Assembly: GCA_028288305.1 (NCBI GenBank)
Contig: JAQBOA010000103.1
Span: 1-42,077, forward strand
DNA length: 42,077 nucleotides
From: Mucilaginibacter sp.
GTDB taxonomy: Bacteria > Bacteroidota > Bacteroidia > Sphingobacteriales > Sphingobacteriaceae
Direction: 5' to 3'
Position 1 is the first letter of the stretch. Every line of letters starts with the position of its first letter. Under the pieces are notes generated by a model. That model was not told the DNA's origin, did not search any database, and saw only the letters and a list, made by a program, of their open reading frames with translations. This document shows, one piece after another, positions 1-8,351 of this stretch. The position numbers and the translations under genes were made by a program.

Positions 1-253
1 TCTGATTATCAGATAAATATACAAAATAAAACATTGTGAATCAATATACAATCAACTGAATATCAATGATTTATCCACTTATTTTACCGTCCTAATGAAA
101 TTTATTTTAATGCGTCTGCCCTGGGGATAAACTACTTTTAATAGGATAAAAAAAATAAATATACTATACTTGTTAATCTTAGCATAACCAATTATAAGCT
201 TTTCTGTTGCATTATTTTAGCGGATAACAGAAAGGTATATAGCTAAAGTTAGT
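1..253. other. AT-rich upstream region of the DISM receptor gene
   Basis: No gene is visible. The stretch is AT-rich and begins with a small palindrome (CTGATTATCAG). It contains TTATCCACT near 69 and, on the minus strand, TTATCCCCA near 125. Both resemble DnaA boxes imperfectly, but there is no cluster to support an origin. The promoter of the downstream receptor gene must lie here. TATACTTG near 165 is only an approximate match to the Bacteroidota -7 box TAnnTTTG. Confidence 0.3.
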
Positions 254-2152
254 ATGTATAACTTTTTACTGAAAAAATTTTTAGCCGGAGCTTTCTGCGT
301 CGTATCCTTATTTTTAAGTGCTGATGCACAAGTTGCTGTTAAAATTAGCGATAAGGTAAAACAGCATATTTTCAGGTACAATGAGGTTATATATATTGAA
401 GACATTAAAGATAATCTTACCATAAACCAAATAAAAGGCTCAGCTTTTGAAGGTAAGTTTAAAGTAAATACTGAGGCCACTCCTGTAACGCACAATCCGA
501 ATTCGGCCTGGTGGTACCGAATAAATATTGCACATAACCCCCAATCTAAAAATACCTGGATACTGGAGTTTTTTGACCAAACAATTGACAGTATTACAGT
601 TTATTCGCCCGATAAGCAAAATAATTATACAGCAACCTTACTGGGCAGCAACCGTCCTTTTGTAGAACGGATGTATCATCACAAAAACTTTTGCCTAAAC
701 ATCAATAATAACCTTAATGGCGATTATTTCTATTACATCCGCATAAAATCGCACGAGGGGGTTAATGTAATTATGGTTTTGCGTTCGGTAAACTGGTTCA
801 TCAGTTATGCACTTGACGAATATTTTTTCTTCGGCATTTTTTATGGAATGATATTGGTATTTGGCTTATATAATTTGATGATGTTTATTGCCATGCGGCA
901 AAAGCAATATTTGTATTACATTGTTTATAACCTAAGCATCGGCCTTTATGAAATGTGTGCGGATGGCATTGCTTACCAGTATATATGGCCGTCCTCACCC
1001 GTTTGGAACCATAATGCGTACGGGGTGGCTTTATTTTCTGCAAGTGTTTTTTCGGTATTGTTTGCACAAAGCTTATTAAATGTAAAAGTAAATGCACCGC
1101 GTTTAAATAAACTGATAATATGGGTAATAGCTTTGAGGTGCGTATTTTTTGTGCTGTGCTTAACTGTTAATGAAAACTGGTTCGATTATAAAATTATTGA
1201 GATTGTCCCTTTAACGCTGGCTTATTTCACAGGCTGTTATGTTTTGATAAAAGGTTATAGTGCGGCTCGTTTTTTTGTAATTGGTTATACCTTTTTAATA
1301 ACGGGATTTATTATAAAAACGCTAATAGCGCTAAATATATGGTGGTTCACTGTAACTGCCACCAGCTACTATAGTTTAAGCTTTTGCTTTATTATGGAAA
1401 TGGTTTTTATATCATTTGCTATTGGCGACAGGGTACGTATATTGAAAAAGAAGGAGGAGGAGGCACAGCTTCGTGTAATAAGAGAGTTAAAGTTAAATGA
1501 GGAGTTAAAGGATGCTTTAAATAAAAGTTTAGAAGAGCAGGTGCAGGAGCGCACCAAGGAACTTGTAGCGAAATCAACATTAATCGCCCACCAAAATGAA
1601 GCGTTAAAATCAGTTAATCAATTGTTGCAACAACAGTCGGAAGAAATTTCGAGAATGAATGTGCTGCTTGAGCAGGACAATGATACGTTGCACACCAATA
1701 TTGAAAAAATTACGCACGACAGGGTAATGTCCGCAGATGTTGATTTTGAAGAGTTTAGTAAAATATATCCTGATCGTGAAACATGCTTTAAATTTCTTTC
1801 AGACTTGAAATGGGAAAATGGATATACCTGTCGTAAGTGTATTAATGCAAGTTACGGGCACGGGCATTTACCTTATAGTCGCCGGTGTTCCAAATGCGGT
1901 TATGAAGAATCGGTTATTGCATATACTATTTTACAAAACACCCGTATACCTATTAACAAGGCATTTTATATGATATTTTTAATGTACTCTACCAAAGGGA
2001 AAATATCATCCCATAAATTATCCGAAATACTTTCAATTCGCCAAAGTACTTGCTGGGCTTATAGCTCCCGCATCAAAAAAGTAATGGACAGTAAAAAGAA
2101 AGAGATAAAAAATACAGGCGATAAAGGCTGGAGTAAACTGGTTATGGATTAG
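254..2152 (+). CDS. 7TMR-DISM membrane receptor fused to a transposase-type zinc ribbon
   Basis: Predicted signalling receptor of 632 residues. A signal peptide (about 1-26, ending ADAQ) precedes an extracellular beta-rich region resembling the DISM extracellular domain (about 40-180). Seven hydrophobic segments (about 185-400) and a charged coiled coil (about 405-490) follow. In most DISM proteins a histidine kinase, cyclase or LuxR-type output comes next. Here the last 140 residues instead look like the N-terminal zinc ribbon of IS1595/ISXO2-family transposases: CRKC (C526, C529) and CSKC (C545, C548), then a helical segment containing SSHKLSE and RQSTCWAYSSRIKKVM. No DDE catalytic domain follows. 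The gene stands alone, with no kinase or regulator beside it. A membrane-tethered nucleic-acid-binding role is inference; the domain order is read directly. Confidence 0.82.
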   Translation: MYNFLLKKFLAGAFCVVSLFLSADAQVAVKISDKVKQHIFRYNEVIYIEDIKDNLTINQIKGSAFEGKFKVNTEATPVTHNPNSAWWYRINIAHNPQSKNTWILEFFDQTIDSITVYSPDKQNNYTATLLGSNRPFVERMYHHKNFCLNINNNLNGDYFYYIRIKSHEGVNVIMVLRSVNWFISYALDEYFFFGIFYGMILVFGLYNLMMFIAMRQKQYLYYIVYNLSIGLYEMCADGIAYQYIWPSSPVWNHNAYGVALFSASVFSVLFAQSLLNVKVNAPRLNKLIIWVIALRCVFFVLCLTVNENWFDYKIIEIVPLTLAYFTGCYVLIKGYSAARFFVIGYTFLITGFIIKTLIALNIWWFTVTATSYYSLSFCFIMEMVFISFAIGDRVRILKKKEEEAQLRVIRELKLNEELKDALNKSLEEQVQERTKELVAKSTLIAHQNEALKSVNQLLQQQSEEISRMNVLLEQDNDTLHTNIEKITHDRVMSADVDFEEFSKIYPDRETCFKFLSDLKWENGYTCRKCINASYGHGHLPYSRRCSKCGYEESVIAYTILQNTRIPINKAFYMIFLMYSTKGKISSHKLSEILSIRQSTCWAYSSRIKKVMDSKKKEIKNTGDKGWSKLVMD

Positions 2153-2186
2153 TATTTTAAAATTGTTTCGAAGGCTTTTCTTCATT

Positions 2187-2600
2187 TTAAACGATAATGC
2201 TGATTGATTCATTGTTAACAAGCATAAGCTTATAGAGCCATATTCCAGCTACAATTACTATATAATAAGAACCTAACAGAACTATAGTCGAATTATCAAA
2301 CTCTAACCTGATACCTTTTATTAGGCCAAAAGGTAAGTATGTCAACACTGTAGACACAACAGTTAGTATGAGCTTTTGTAGATATACCTTTAGCTTGTTT
2401 ACCCATCTCGAAGTCAAATAAAAAAGTATAGCACTCGGAACTGAGTATATAGCACCTACAAACACTACTAAACATGTTATTATGAAATCTTGGGAATTGT
2501 CTGAATGATTTTGATTAGGCAAGAAAATCAAAATTAAAATAGGTGATACAATGGCTGCAGTCCACCATACCTTTAGTGTATAGATGAATGCTTGTATCAT
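2187..2600 (-). CDS. Small four-helix membrane protein, paralogue of its upstream neighbour
   Basis: Uncharacterised 137-residue membrane protein with about four hydrophobic segments (roughly 10-30, 40-62, 70-95, 105-125). Its start ATG overlaps the stop of the upstream gene by four bases (ATGA), so translation is probably coupled. It is clearly related to that neighbour: both begin with a version of M.QA..Y.LKVW and both end with GIWLYKL followed by a short divergent tail. The pair therefore looks like a local duplication. No function can be assigned. The association with a lipoprotein suggests a small envelope complex, but that is inference. Confidence 0.7.
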   Translation of the reverse strand: MIQAFIYTLKVWWTAAIVSPILILIFLPNQNHSDNSQDFIITCLVVFVGAIYSVPSAILFYLTSRWVNKLKVYLQKLILTVVSTVLTYLPFGLIKGIRLEFDNSTIVLLGSYYIVIVAGIWLYKLMLVNNESISIIV

Positions 2601-3025
2601 GTTAACGGTTCTATATTAGGAGTTGTGCCTAAAAGCTTCAACTTATAAAGCCAGATGCCAAGCCCAATAACTAGGCAATGACAGGCCATATTTACCAAGT
2701 AGACCTTTTGATCGAACCCTGGAAACGCTTTCATGAATACGATAAAAGTTATCACAATAACAGCTTCTCCTGTAAGCAATATCTTAAGCTTGTAATGCGT
2801 TAGAGAGTATCTTAATATTCCGATGATAGATAAGTAAAAAGCAAGCCAAGTGATAAATGAGGTTAATATGGTAGCTGCAATAATAAATAACACGCTTAAA
2901 AATGTCGTAGGTGAGAATGGTTGATTATTTGAATAGATGAACTGAAAGCCTACCGCCCAAACAAGGGGCACCACAATACAACTAGTTAGCCACACTTTTA
3001 GGCTGTATTTGAGTGCTTGCTTCAT
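2597..3025 (-). CDS. Small four-helix membrane protein
   Basis: Uncharacterised 142-residue membrane protein with four hydrophobic segments. The open frame extends upstream to 3103, but I place the start at the ATG at 3025 (MKQALKYSLKVW). It overlaps the stop of the upstream lipoprotein gene as ATGA, and the shorter form aligns end to end with the paralogue downstream. The extra upstream residues are hydrophilic and lie inside the lipoprotein gene. Its stop in turn overlaps the next start by four bases. The family is unrecognised. It forms a tightly coupled trio with the lipoprotein and its paralogue. Confidence 0.7.
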   Translation of the reverse strand: MKQALKYSLKVWLTSCIVVPLVWAVGFQFIYSNNQPFSPTTFLSVLFIIAATILTSFITWLAFYLSIIGILRYSLTHYKLKILLTGEAVIVITFIVFMKAFPGFDQKVYLVNMACHCLVIGLGIWLYKLKLLGTTPNIEPLT

Positions 3026-3540
3026 TGATGATGTTTTGGAGATGGGAAATGAATAACATCCTTCTTTGTATGAGGAGGGATAACCACAATAGATGATCCC
3101 CAAGTTTCTAAGCGGGTAATATTCTTAATTGCGCCACTGTTTAACCCCATGTGTCCTTGAATGTTTGCATCAAACGTCCCTTCCATAAGTACGTTCTTCT
3201 TGACACATTGCCTTATCCTGGGTAGTTGCGTGCTATCTCTGTCCATTTCCACCCATAAACCATTCTTAGAGATGGACTGATCATAATCCTCCTTATGTAG
3301 GTAAATACAATTACCTTCAAACTCTAGGTTCAAATATCCTATAACTCTTACCTTATGTCCATCAAATTGTTTCGGATTAGCTATCAACGTTATGAGCGAT
3401 ACGTCCTCCACGCTATTTGCTGCATAACTTGTGCGTTTAGTCAACGTGTCAGTTGACCTTTGATTTGACTTTGCTGAATGATTACACCCAGTCAAGGAAA
3501 AATATAAACTTAGTAACAGGGTTGAACGATAACCTTTCAT
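3022..3540 (-). CDS. Uncharacterised lipoprotein
   Basis: Predicted 172-residue lipoprotein. The signal sequence ends in the lipobox LTGC (C19), followed by a Ser/Lys/Asn-rich linker. The folded part (about 45-145) carries VSLITLIANPKQFDGHKVRV, FEGNCIYLHKEDYD and GLWVEMDRD. This pattern occurs in a widespread small family of hypothetical proteins of unknown role. A predicted DGHKVRVIGYL strand and VLMEGTFDAN give it a beta-barrel-like look. It heads the three-gene coupled unit with two small membrane proteins, so it may act with them at the envelope. A nucleic-acid or ligand-binding role cannot be told from sequence. Confidence 0.72.
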   Translation of the reverse strand: MKGYRSTLLLSLYFSLTGCNHSAKSNQRSTDTLTKRTSYAANSVEDVSLITLIANPKQFDGHKVRVIGYLNLEFEGNCIYLHKEDYDQSISKNGLWVEMDRDSTQLPRIRQCVKKNVLMEGTFDANIQGHMGLNSGAIKNITRLETWGSSIVVIPPHTKKDVIHFPSPKHHQ

Positions 3541-3683
3541 TTGTGAGGTTTAGCAACAGCTAATATACAACACTTTATCTTTTAAAAGAATGGCTGGTTC
3601 TTCTTCATTGTTTATTCTGATATGTTTGAGTAGGTTAGTACAAAAATATCGTTAATGAGTTACTGAAAGGTGATTTGTAATAA

Positions 3684-3713
3684 AGGCTACATCGCTTTAA
3701 ATTGATGCAGCCT
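3684..3713 (-). terminator. Terminator hairpin downstream of lepB
   Basis: On the minus strand AGGCTGCATC pairs with GATGTAGCCT around a ten-base loop, followed by TTTATTA. It lies about 20 bases past the lepB stop, which suits an intrinsic terminator for the parAB-dapB-lepB unit. The T tract is short and interrupted. Confidence 0.6.
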
Positions 3714-3735
3714 ATATGTTTGCGAACAAATACGT

Positions 3736-4875
3736 TTAATTAATTCCCCTGAACAACCTGCCCCATCTTATTTTGCTGAAGAATGGCGCATTATCGTCCC
3801 AGCTCATCCAGATAAATAGGGCTTTGCCTACTATATGGTCTTCGGGCACGAATCCCCAAAAACGTGAATCGTCAGAATCGTGACGGTTATCTCCCATCAT
3901 CCAGTAATAATTCAATTTAAAGGTATAGTTGTCGGTTTTTACCCCATTTATTAAAATGTCATTTCCAACAACCTGAACCTTGTTGTTTTCATAAACTTTA
4001 ATAGCACGTACATATAGCGGGAAAGTAACAGAATCTAATTTTATGGTCCACCCTTTTTTAGGAATAATGATCGGACCGTAATTGTCAACGGTCCACTTAA
4101 AATCGTGCTGCTTACCATTTAACATTAACCCAACCGGGTGATTAGGGTTGGTAGGATAAACAGGGTTCGAAGGGTCAGACACTCCCCTTGGAGAAAGAAC
4201 TGGTGTAAGCGATTTAACATTTGAATATCCTTTTAAAACATTCGCCGCTTCTTTTGTCATTGCCGGAAACATGTGGCCTTCGTAAGTTGTAATATGAAGC
4301 TCATCCAAAATTTGCGGGTTTATATCCACTCCTGTAGTAGTATAGCTGTACTCCATCTCCTCACCCGGCGGGTTCGGCATGGCTTTACCATTCACATATA
4401 CCTGGCCGTTAACCACGCTTAGTGTATCACCCGGTGCACCCTGGCAGCGTTTTATATAATTTTCACGTTTATCAACCGGCCTGTAAAGCGGCGAATCCGC
4501 ATCCATAGGATAGTTAAAAACTACTACATCACCTCTTTTTACATTACTTAGGCCCGGCAAACGGTAATAGGGCAATTTAATCCCATCCCAATAAGCTTTA
4601 GTATTGATCATTGGCATAGTATGATGGGCAAATGGGAAAGCTATAGGTGTCATAGGTATACGTGCACCATAATTTACCTTGCTTACAAACAAAAAATCGC
4701 CTACAAGCAGCGATCTTTCCATTGAGGGTGTTGGTATTACATACGCCTCAATAAAAAAGGTGCGTATTAGCGTAGCGGCAATTACAGCAAAAACAATAGC
4801 ATCAACCCACTCACGGGTTGCGCTCTTCTTTTTTTTCCTAGTATTATTTTTTTTTCTCCAGAATTTCCAGTTCAT
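3736..4875 (-). CDS. lepB: Signal peptidase I
   Basis: Membrane-bound serine endopeptidase that removes signal peptides from exported proteins. A positively charged N-terminus and one transmembrane helix (about 24-45) precede the catalytic motif PTPSMERSL with the nucleophile at Ser51. The general-base lysine sits in YIKRCQGAPGD at Lys142. The family's last box is present as MMGDNRHDSDDSRFWGFVP near the C-terminus. At 379 residues it is longer than the E. coli enzyme because of an insertion between the lysine box and the last box, as is usual in Bacteroidota. It follows dapB after 30 bases and is the last gene before a terminator hairpin. Confidence 0.95.
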   Translation of the reverse strand: MNWKFWRKKNNTRKKKKSATREWVDAIVFAVIAATLIRTFFIEAYVIPTPSMERSLLVGDFLFVSKVNYGARIPMTPIAFPFAHHTMPMINTKAYWDGIKLPYYRLPGLSNVKRGDVVVFNYPMDADSPLYRPVDKRENYIKRCQGAPGDTLSVVNGQVYVNGKAMPNPPGEEMEYSYTTTGVDINPQILDELHITTYEGHMFPAMTKEAANVLKGYSNVKSLTPVLSPRGVSDPSNPVYPTNPNHPVGLMLNGKQHDFKWTVDNYGPIIIPKKGWTIKLDSVTFPLYVRAIKVYENNKVQVVGNDILINGVKTDNYTFKLNYYWMMGDNRHDSDDSRFWGFVPEDHIVGKALFIWMSWDDNAPFFSKIRWGRLFRGIN

Positions 4876-4905
4876 ATATACATTATTGGTAACAATATAA
4901 ATTAT

Positions 4906-5655
4906 TTATTTAAAATCAAACATGTCTTCAACGGAGTGAAAGCCTTTTTTATTCTGTATCCATTCCGCTGCCATTACCGCTCCCAGGGCAAATCCGTTAC
5001 GGTTATGCGCAGTATGTTTAAATTCTATCATATCTACTTCCGAATCATAGATCACCGTATGCGTACCCGGAACGTTATTAATGCGCAATGATTCTATCAA
5101 TAGCTGGTCGCTTTTAATGTTTTCGTCTGCTGTTTCAGCCTCATCGGTTGTAAGTACATTAACCCATTCCTTTTTCGAGTCTAAATTTGCAATGATGCCT
5201 TCGGCTATTGTAATTCCGGTACCGCTAGGTGAGTCCAGCTTTTGGGTATGATGAATTTCTTCAACCTGCACATCATAGTAGGGGTAGTTATTCATGAGCT
5301 TTGCAAGCATCCGGTTAACGTGAAAAAAAATATTCACGCCAACACTAAAATTGGTTGCATAAATTAAAGAATTGCCGCTTTGTTCGCATTGCTGTTTTAC
5401 CTGCTGCAATTCGTTATACCAGCCAGTTGTGCCAACAACTATTGGAACCCGGGCATTAAAACAATGCTCAATATTACTTATTACAGACGCAGGAGTACTA
5501 AATTCAATCACAGCATCAGCCATTTGCAGATTTTCTGCAGTAAGCTCATGCTGGTTATCATGATCGATTTTTAATACTACCTGGTGCTTACGGTCAATTG
5601 CGATCTTTTCAATGATCCTGCCCATTTTTCCGTATCCTAATAATGCGATTTTCAT
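4906..5655 (-). CDS. dapB: 4-hydroxy-tetrahydrodipicolinate reductase
   Basis: Cytoplasmic NAD(P)H-dependent reductase of the diaminopimelate/lysine pathway, reducing hydroxytetrahydrodipicolinate to tetrahydrodipicolinate. The Rossmann motif GYGKMGR is at residues 7-13. The family signature EIHHTQKLDSPSGT gives the catalytic His135/His136 and Lys139, with the substrate-binding PSGT loop after it. At 249 residues it has normal family length. It lies between the DUF5683 gene and lepB in the same orientation with short gaps, so co-transcription is likely. The grouping of parA, parB, DUF5683, dapB and lepB is, from memory, common in Bacteroidota. Confidence 0.95.
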   Translation of the reverse strand: MKIALLGYGKMGRIIEKIAIDRKHQVVLKIDHDNQHELTAENLQMADAVIEFSTPASVISNIEHCFNARVPIVVGTTGWYNELQQVKQQCEQSGNSLIYATNFSVGVNIFFHVNRMLAKLMNNYPYYDVQVEEIHHTQKLDSPSGTGITIAEGIIANLDSKKEWVNVLTTDEAETADENIKSDQLLIESLRINNVPGTHTVIYDSEVDMIEFKHTAHNRNGFALGAVMAAEWIQNKKGFHSVEDMFDFK

Positions 5656-5730
5656 TAGAATGATCTATTGTTTTAAGGTTATTAATACCCGGATGCTGAT
5701 TATATCGGTTTTTTGGTTCTATAACTATTT

Positions 5731-6414
5731 CTATTTTAGCGTAAAGGTAATTTTTATACCTGGAATAAATGAACCATTTAAATTTTGAGCATACATCGGT
5801 TGGTTAAGCACCGCCGGGGTAATTTTCATAGAAAGGTTATTGTCCATGGTATAGCTGTTAATAAATTTTGCATCAATATAGGCATCAACAACATTTATGC
5901 CCCAGGCACCAACAACACCCAATATACTCAGGTCCCGGTTTCGGCGATAAGCATCTTGTGCATCATAAATAGCCTGATCCGGCTGAGCGGCGTAGAGTTG
6001 GTACTCAGCATAATATTTATCCTTGGGCCCTGGCACTACACCATGTTCCCTGTATATGGCTAATGCTAAAAATTCTTTGTAATAGGTACTATTAAATACT
6101 ATTGCCCAGCCTAAAAGGCCAATCCCTCCGTAAATAACAGGCACCTTCCACCAGCGATGATTGTACAGCTGTCCCCAGCCAGGAATCATTAATGAGCGCA
6201 TAATTGCTTTTTGAGGACTGTGGGTACTATCAGGATGATAAGCCCTTTCCCTTTTTTTAGGGGCAAATGACCTTGCAACAACAGTATCGTGCTTTGTTGA
6301 AATCAAAGTATCCGTTTTGCTTTTTGAAGCAGCTGATGACGTGTCTGGCTTTTGGGCCATCGCGGTAAAAGAAAGCCCTGCTAATAACCAAACTATGAGC
6401 AAATATTTATACAT
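5731..6414 (-). CDS. DUF5683 domain protein, exported or membrane-associated
   Basis: Protein of 227 residues with an N-terminal signal peptide (about 1-20, ending AMAQ), a low-complexity Ser/Thr/Lys linker, and a DUF5683 core. The core starts at KAIMRSLMIPGWGQLYN and has hydrophobic segments around residues 88-110 and 160-180. DUF5683 has no known function. Its PGWGQLYN motif resembles a conserved element of small membrane domains. It follows parB by 225 bases, in which a nested palindrome sits, and precedes dapB by 75 bases. Confidence 0.85.
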   Translation of the reverse strand: MYKYLLIVWLLAGLSFTAMAQKPDTSSAASKSKTDTLISTKHDTVVARSFAPKKRERAYHPDSTHSPQKAIMRSLMIPGWGQLYNHRWWKVPVIYGGIGLLGWAIVFNSTYYKEFLALAIYREHGVVPGPKDKYYAEYQLYAAQPDQAIYDAQDAYRRNRDLSILGVVGAWGINVVDAYIDAKFINSYTMDNNLSMKITPAVLNQPMYAQNLNGSFIPGIKITFTLK

Positions 6415-6446
6415 TTTTTTATTAAAAACTTCGCCATAAAAGGGAA

Positions 6447-6638
6447 GTTATAATTCAATGTCGTTTACTTAAGAGTTACCATGGCAGTTTGGCCTCACCT
6501 AAGTCCTCTCCAAAGGAGAGGACTTTAACTTCGCTCTTTTTTAGAACCCTCTCCTTTGGAGAGGGCAGGGTGAGGCGCCCAATTTTTGTGTGAACAATTA
6601 TTGTTCTTTTCCCTTAAGTAACCGACATTGAGTTATAA
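6447..6638. repeat. Nested palindromic repeat between parB and the DUF5683 gene
   Basis: Two inverted repeats are nested. The outer arms (6447-6473 and 6613-6638) are imperfect copies of a sequence containing CAATGTCG and ending TTACTTAAG. The right arm ends one base from the parB stop codon. The inner element (6492-6576) is bounded by GCCTCACC and GGTGAGGC and contains the two hairpin blocks CCTCTCCAAAGGAGAGG and CCTCTCCTTTGGAGAGG. The inner element recurs at 24794-24882 and 32147-32222. Confidence 0.85.
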
Positions 6639-6639
6639 T

Positions 6640-7542
6640 TTACCAATCCAGCATTTCAAGGATACGGTTCAGATCATTTTCTGATAAAAACGGTATCTCA
6701 ATAGTGCCTTGCCCCTGGCTTCCCATTTTAAGTTTAACCCTTGTACTAAATTTTGATGCCAGATCGTCCTGTATTTTTTGAATCTGGAAAGAGATTGGTT
6801 CCGGCTGCTTACCTTCTTTTTTTACAGAAGGTTTTTGCAAGTCGCGAACCATTTCTTCTGTCTTACGAACGGATAAACCCTGGTTAATAATATGCTGGTG
6901 GATATATATTTGTTTGGATGGGTCCTCAATTGTTATCAGCGCCTTTGCATGGCCCATACTAAGTTGCCCGTCGCGTATTGAGGCCTGTATGCTTGGCGGT
7001 AATTTCAATAAGCGAAGATAGTTGGTTACTGTCGACCGGTTTTTGCTTACTCGCTCACCAAGTTCTTCCTGTTTCAGACTGCATTCCTCAATCATCCGCT
7101 GAAAGCTCAGGGCTACTTCAATAGCATTCAGGTTTTCGCGCTGAATGTTTTCAATGAGCGCCATTTCGAGCATTTGCTGATCGTTAGCAGTGCGCACATA
7201 CGCAGGTACCTGTGTTAAACCGGCAAGTTTTGAAGCACGCAAACGACGTTCGCCCGATATAAGCTGGTAACTATGTGCATTTACGCGCCTTACCGTAATG
7301 GGTTGAATCAGTCCTTGCAGTTTTATAGAATCTGCTAATTCTAATAAGGCTTGCTCATCAAAATCTGTTCGTGGCTGAAAAGGGTTTACCTCAATTTCTG
7401 ATAGCTTAATTTCGTTTACTGAACCCAGGTTACCAACTTCAGACCCAAGTGAAGCATTATTTTTATTTGGCTGTACATTTTCAGAATCATTCAATAAGGC
7501 GCTTAATCCTCTTCCCAAAGCATTTCTTTTTTCTGCACTCAT
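6640..7542 (-). CDS. parB: Chromosome-partitioning protein ParB
   Basis: Sequence-specific DNA-binding CTPase that loads at parS centromere sites and spreads for chromosome segregation. The N-terminal ParB/Sulfiredoxin domain (about 40-130) contains FQPRTDF, the CTP-binding motif GERRLRASK and ENIQRENLNAIE. A helix-turn-helix region follows (EELGERVSKNRSTVTNYLRL, about 155-175). A C-terminal dimerisation segment ends the 300-residue protein. It starts five bases after the parA stop, so the two genes form an operon. I saw no convincing 16-base parS palindrome nearby, but parS sites can lie far away. Confidence 0.95.
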   Translation of the reverse strand: MSAEKRNALGRGLSALLNDSENVQPNKNNASLGSEVGNLGSVNEIKLSEIEVNPFQPRTDFDEQALLELADSIKLQGLIQPITVRRVNAHSYQLISGERRLRASKLAGLTQVPAYVRTANDQQMLEMALIENIQRENLNAIEVALSFQRMIEECSLKQEELGERVSKNRSTVTNYLRLLKLPPSIQASIRDGQLSMGHAKALITIEDPSKQIYIHQHIINQGLSVRKTEEMVRDLQKPSVKKEGKQPEPISFQIQKIQDDLASKFSTRVKLKMGSQGQGTIEIPFLSENDLNRILEMLDW

Positions 7543-7547
7543 TTGTT

Positions 7548-8351
7548 TTAAGCTGTTTCAATTTTTGCCGTTGTTTCGGAATTTACCAAACCGTTTTTCT
7601 TTATAATTTCACGGGCAAGATTAAGATAGTTGATGGCTCCTTTGCTGGTTGCATCATGCATAATAACAGATATTCCGAAACTCGGGGCTTCGCTTAAACG
7701 TGTATTACGCTGTATAATTGTATCAAACACCATCTCTTCAAAATGGGTTCTCACTTCCTCAACCACCTGGTTTGATAACCTCAGCCGCACATCATACATT
7801 GTTAACAATATGCCTTCAATCTCCAATTGAGTATTTAACCTCGATTGAACAATTTTGATAGTATTTAACAGTTTGCCTAATCCCTCCAAGGCAAAATACT
7901 CGCATTGAACCGGAATAATTACAGAATCGGCAGCTGTTAAAGCGTTTATAGTGATAAGCCCCAATGATGGCGAACAGTCGATTATAATAAAATCATACTC
8001 GTTTTTAACCATATTAAGTACAGCTTTCATCTTATATTCACGATCCGTCATGTTGATCATCTCAATTTCGGCTCCAACAAGGTCAATATGTGCTGGTAAT
8101 AGGTCAAGATTGGGTGTATCCGTTTTTTGGATAGCGTCATGAGGGTCAACCTGGTTAATGATGCACTCATAAATACTATTTTTAATGTTCCGCGGATCAA
8201 ATCCAATACCCGATGTTGAATTAGCCTGTGGATCGGCATCAACCAATAACGTTTTGAACTCCAGTACGGCTAAACATGCAGCCAGGTTAATGGAAGATGT
8301 AGTTTTGCCGACACCGCCTTTTTGATTGGCTAAAGCTATAATTTTACTCAT
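7548..8351 (-). CDS. parA: Chromosome-partitioning ATPase ParA/Soj
   Basis: Deviant Walker-type ATPase that binds DNA non-specifically as an ATP dimer and is released by ParB, moving chromosome origins. The deviant P-loop QKGGVGKTT (signature Lys11, Lys16) is at the N-terminus, Walker A' DADPQANST is near residue 40, and Walker B IIIDCSPSLG is near residue 125. The length of 267 is typical of chromosomal Soj proteins, with no N-terminal HTH as in plasmid ParA. It is the first gene of parAB-DUF5683-dapB-lepB. Upstream on the minus strand TATCTTTA (8436-8443) is one base from the Bacteroidota -7 consensus TAnnTTTG. Confidence 0.95.
   Translation of the reverse strand: MSKIIALANQKGGVGKTTSSINLAACLAVLEFKTLLVDADPQANSTSGIGFDPRNIKNSIYECIINQVDPHDAIQKTDTPNLDLLPAHIDLVGAEIEMINMTDREYKMKAVLNMVKNEYDFIIIDCSPSLGLITINALTAADSVIIPVQCEYFALEGLGKLLNTIKIVQSRLNTQLEIEGILLTMYDVRLRLSNQVVEEVRTHFEEMVFDTIIQRNTRLSEAPSFGISVIMHDATSKGAINYLNLAREIIKKNGLVNSETTAKIETA

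Noticed and set aside
60..130. DnaA-box-like sequences suggesting a replication origin
   Set aside because: Only two imperfect matches, no cluster, no dnaA or GC-skew information, and the window is far too short to judge skew.
3026..3103. N-terminal extension of the small membrane protein at 2597
   Set aside because: The extra 26 residues lie inside the lipoprotein gene, are hydrophilic, and the ATGA overlap at 3022-3025 supports the shorter form.
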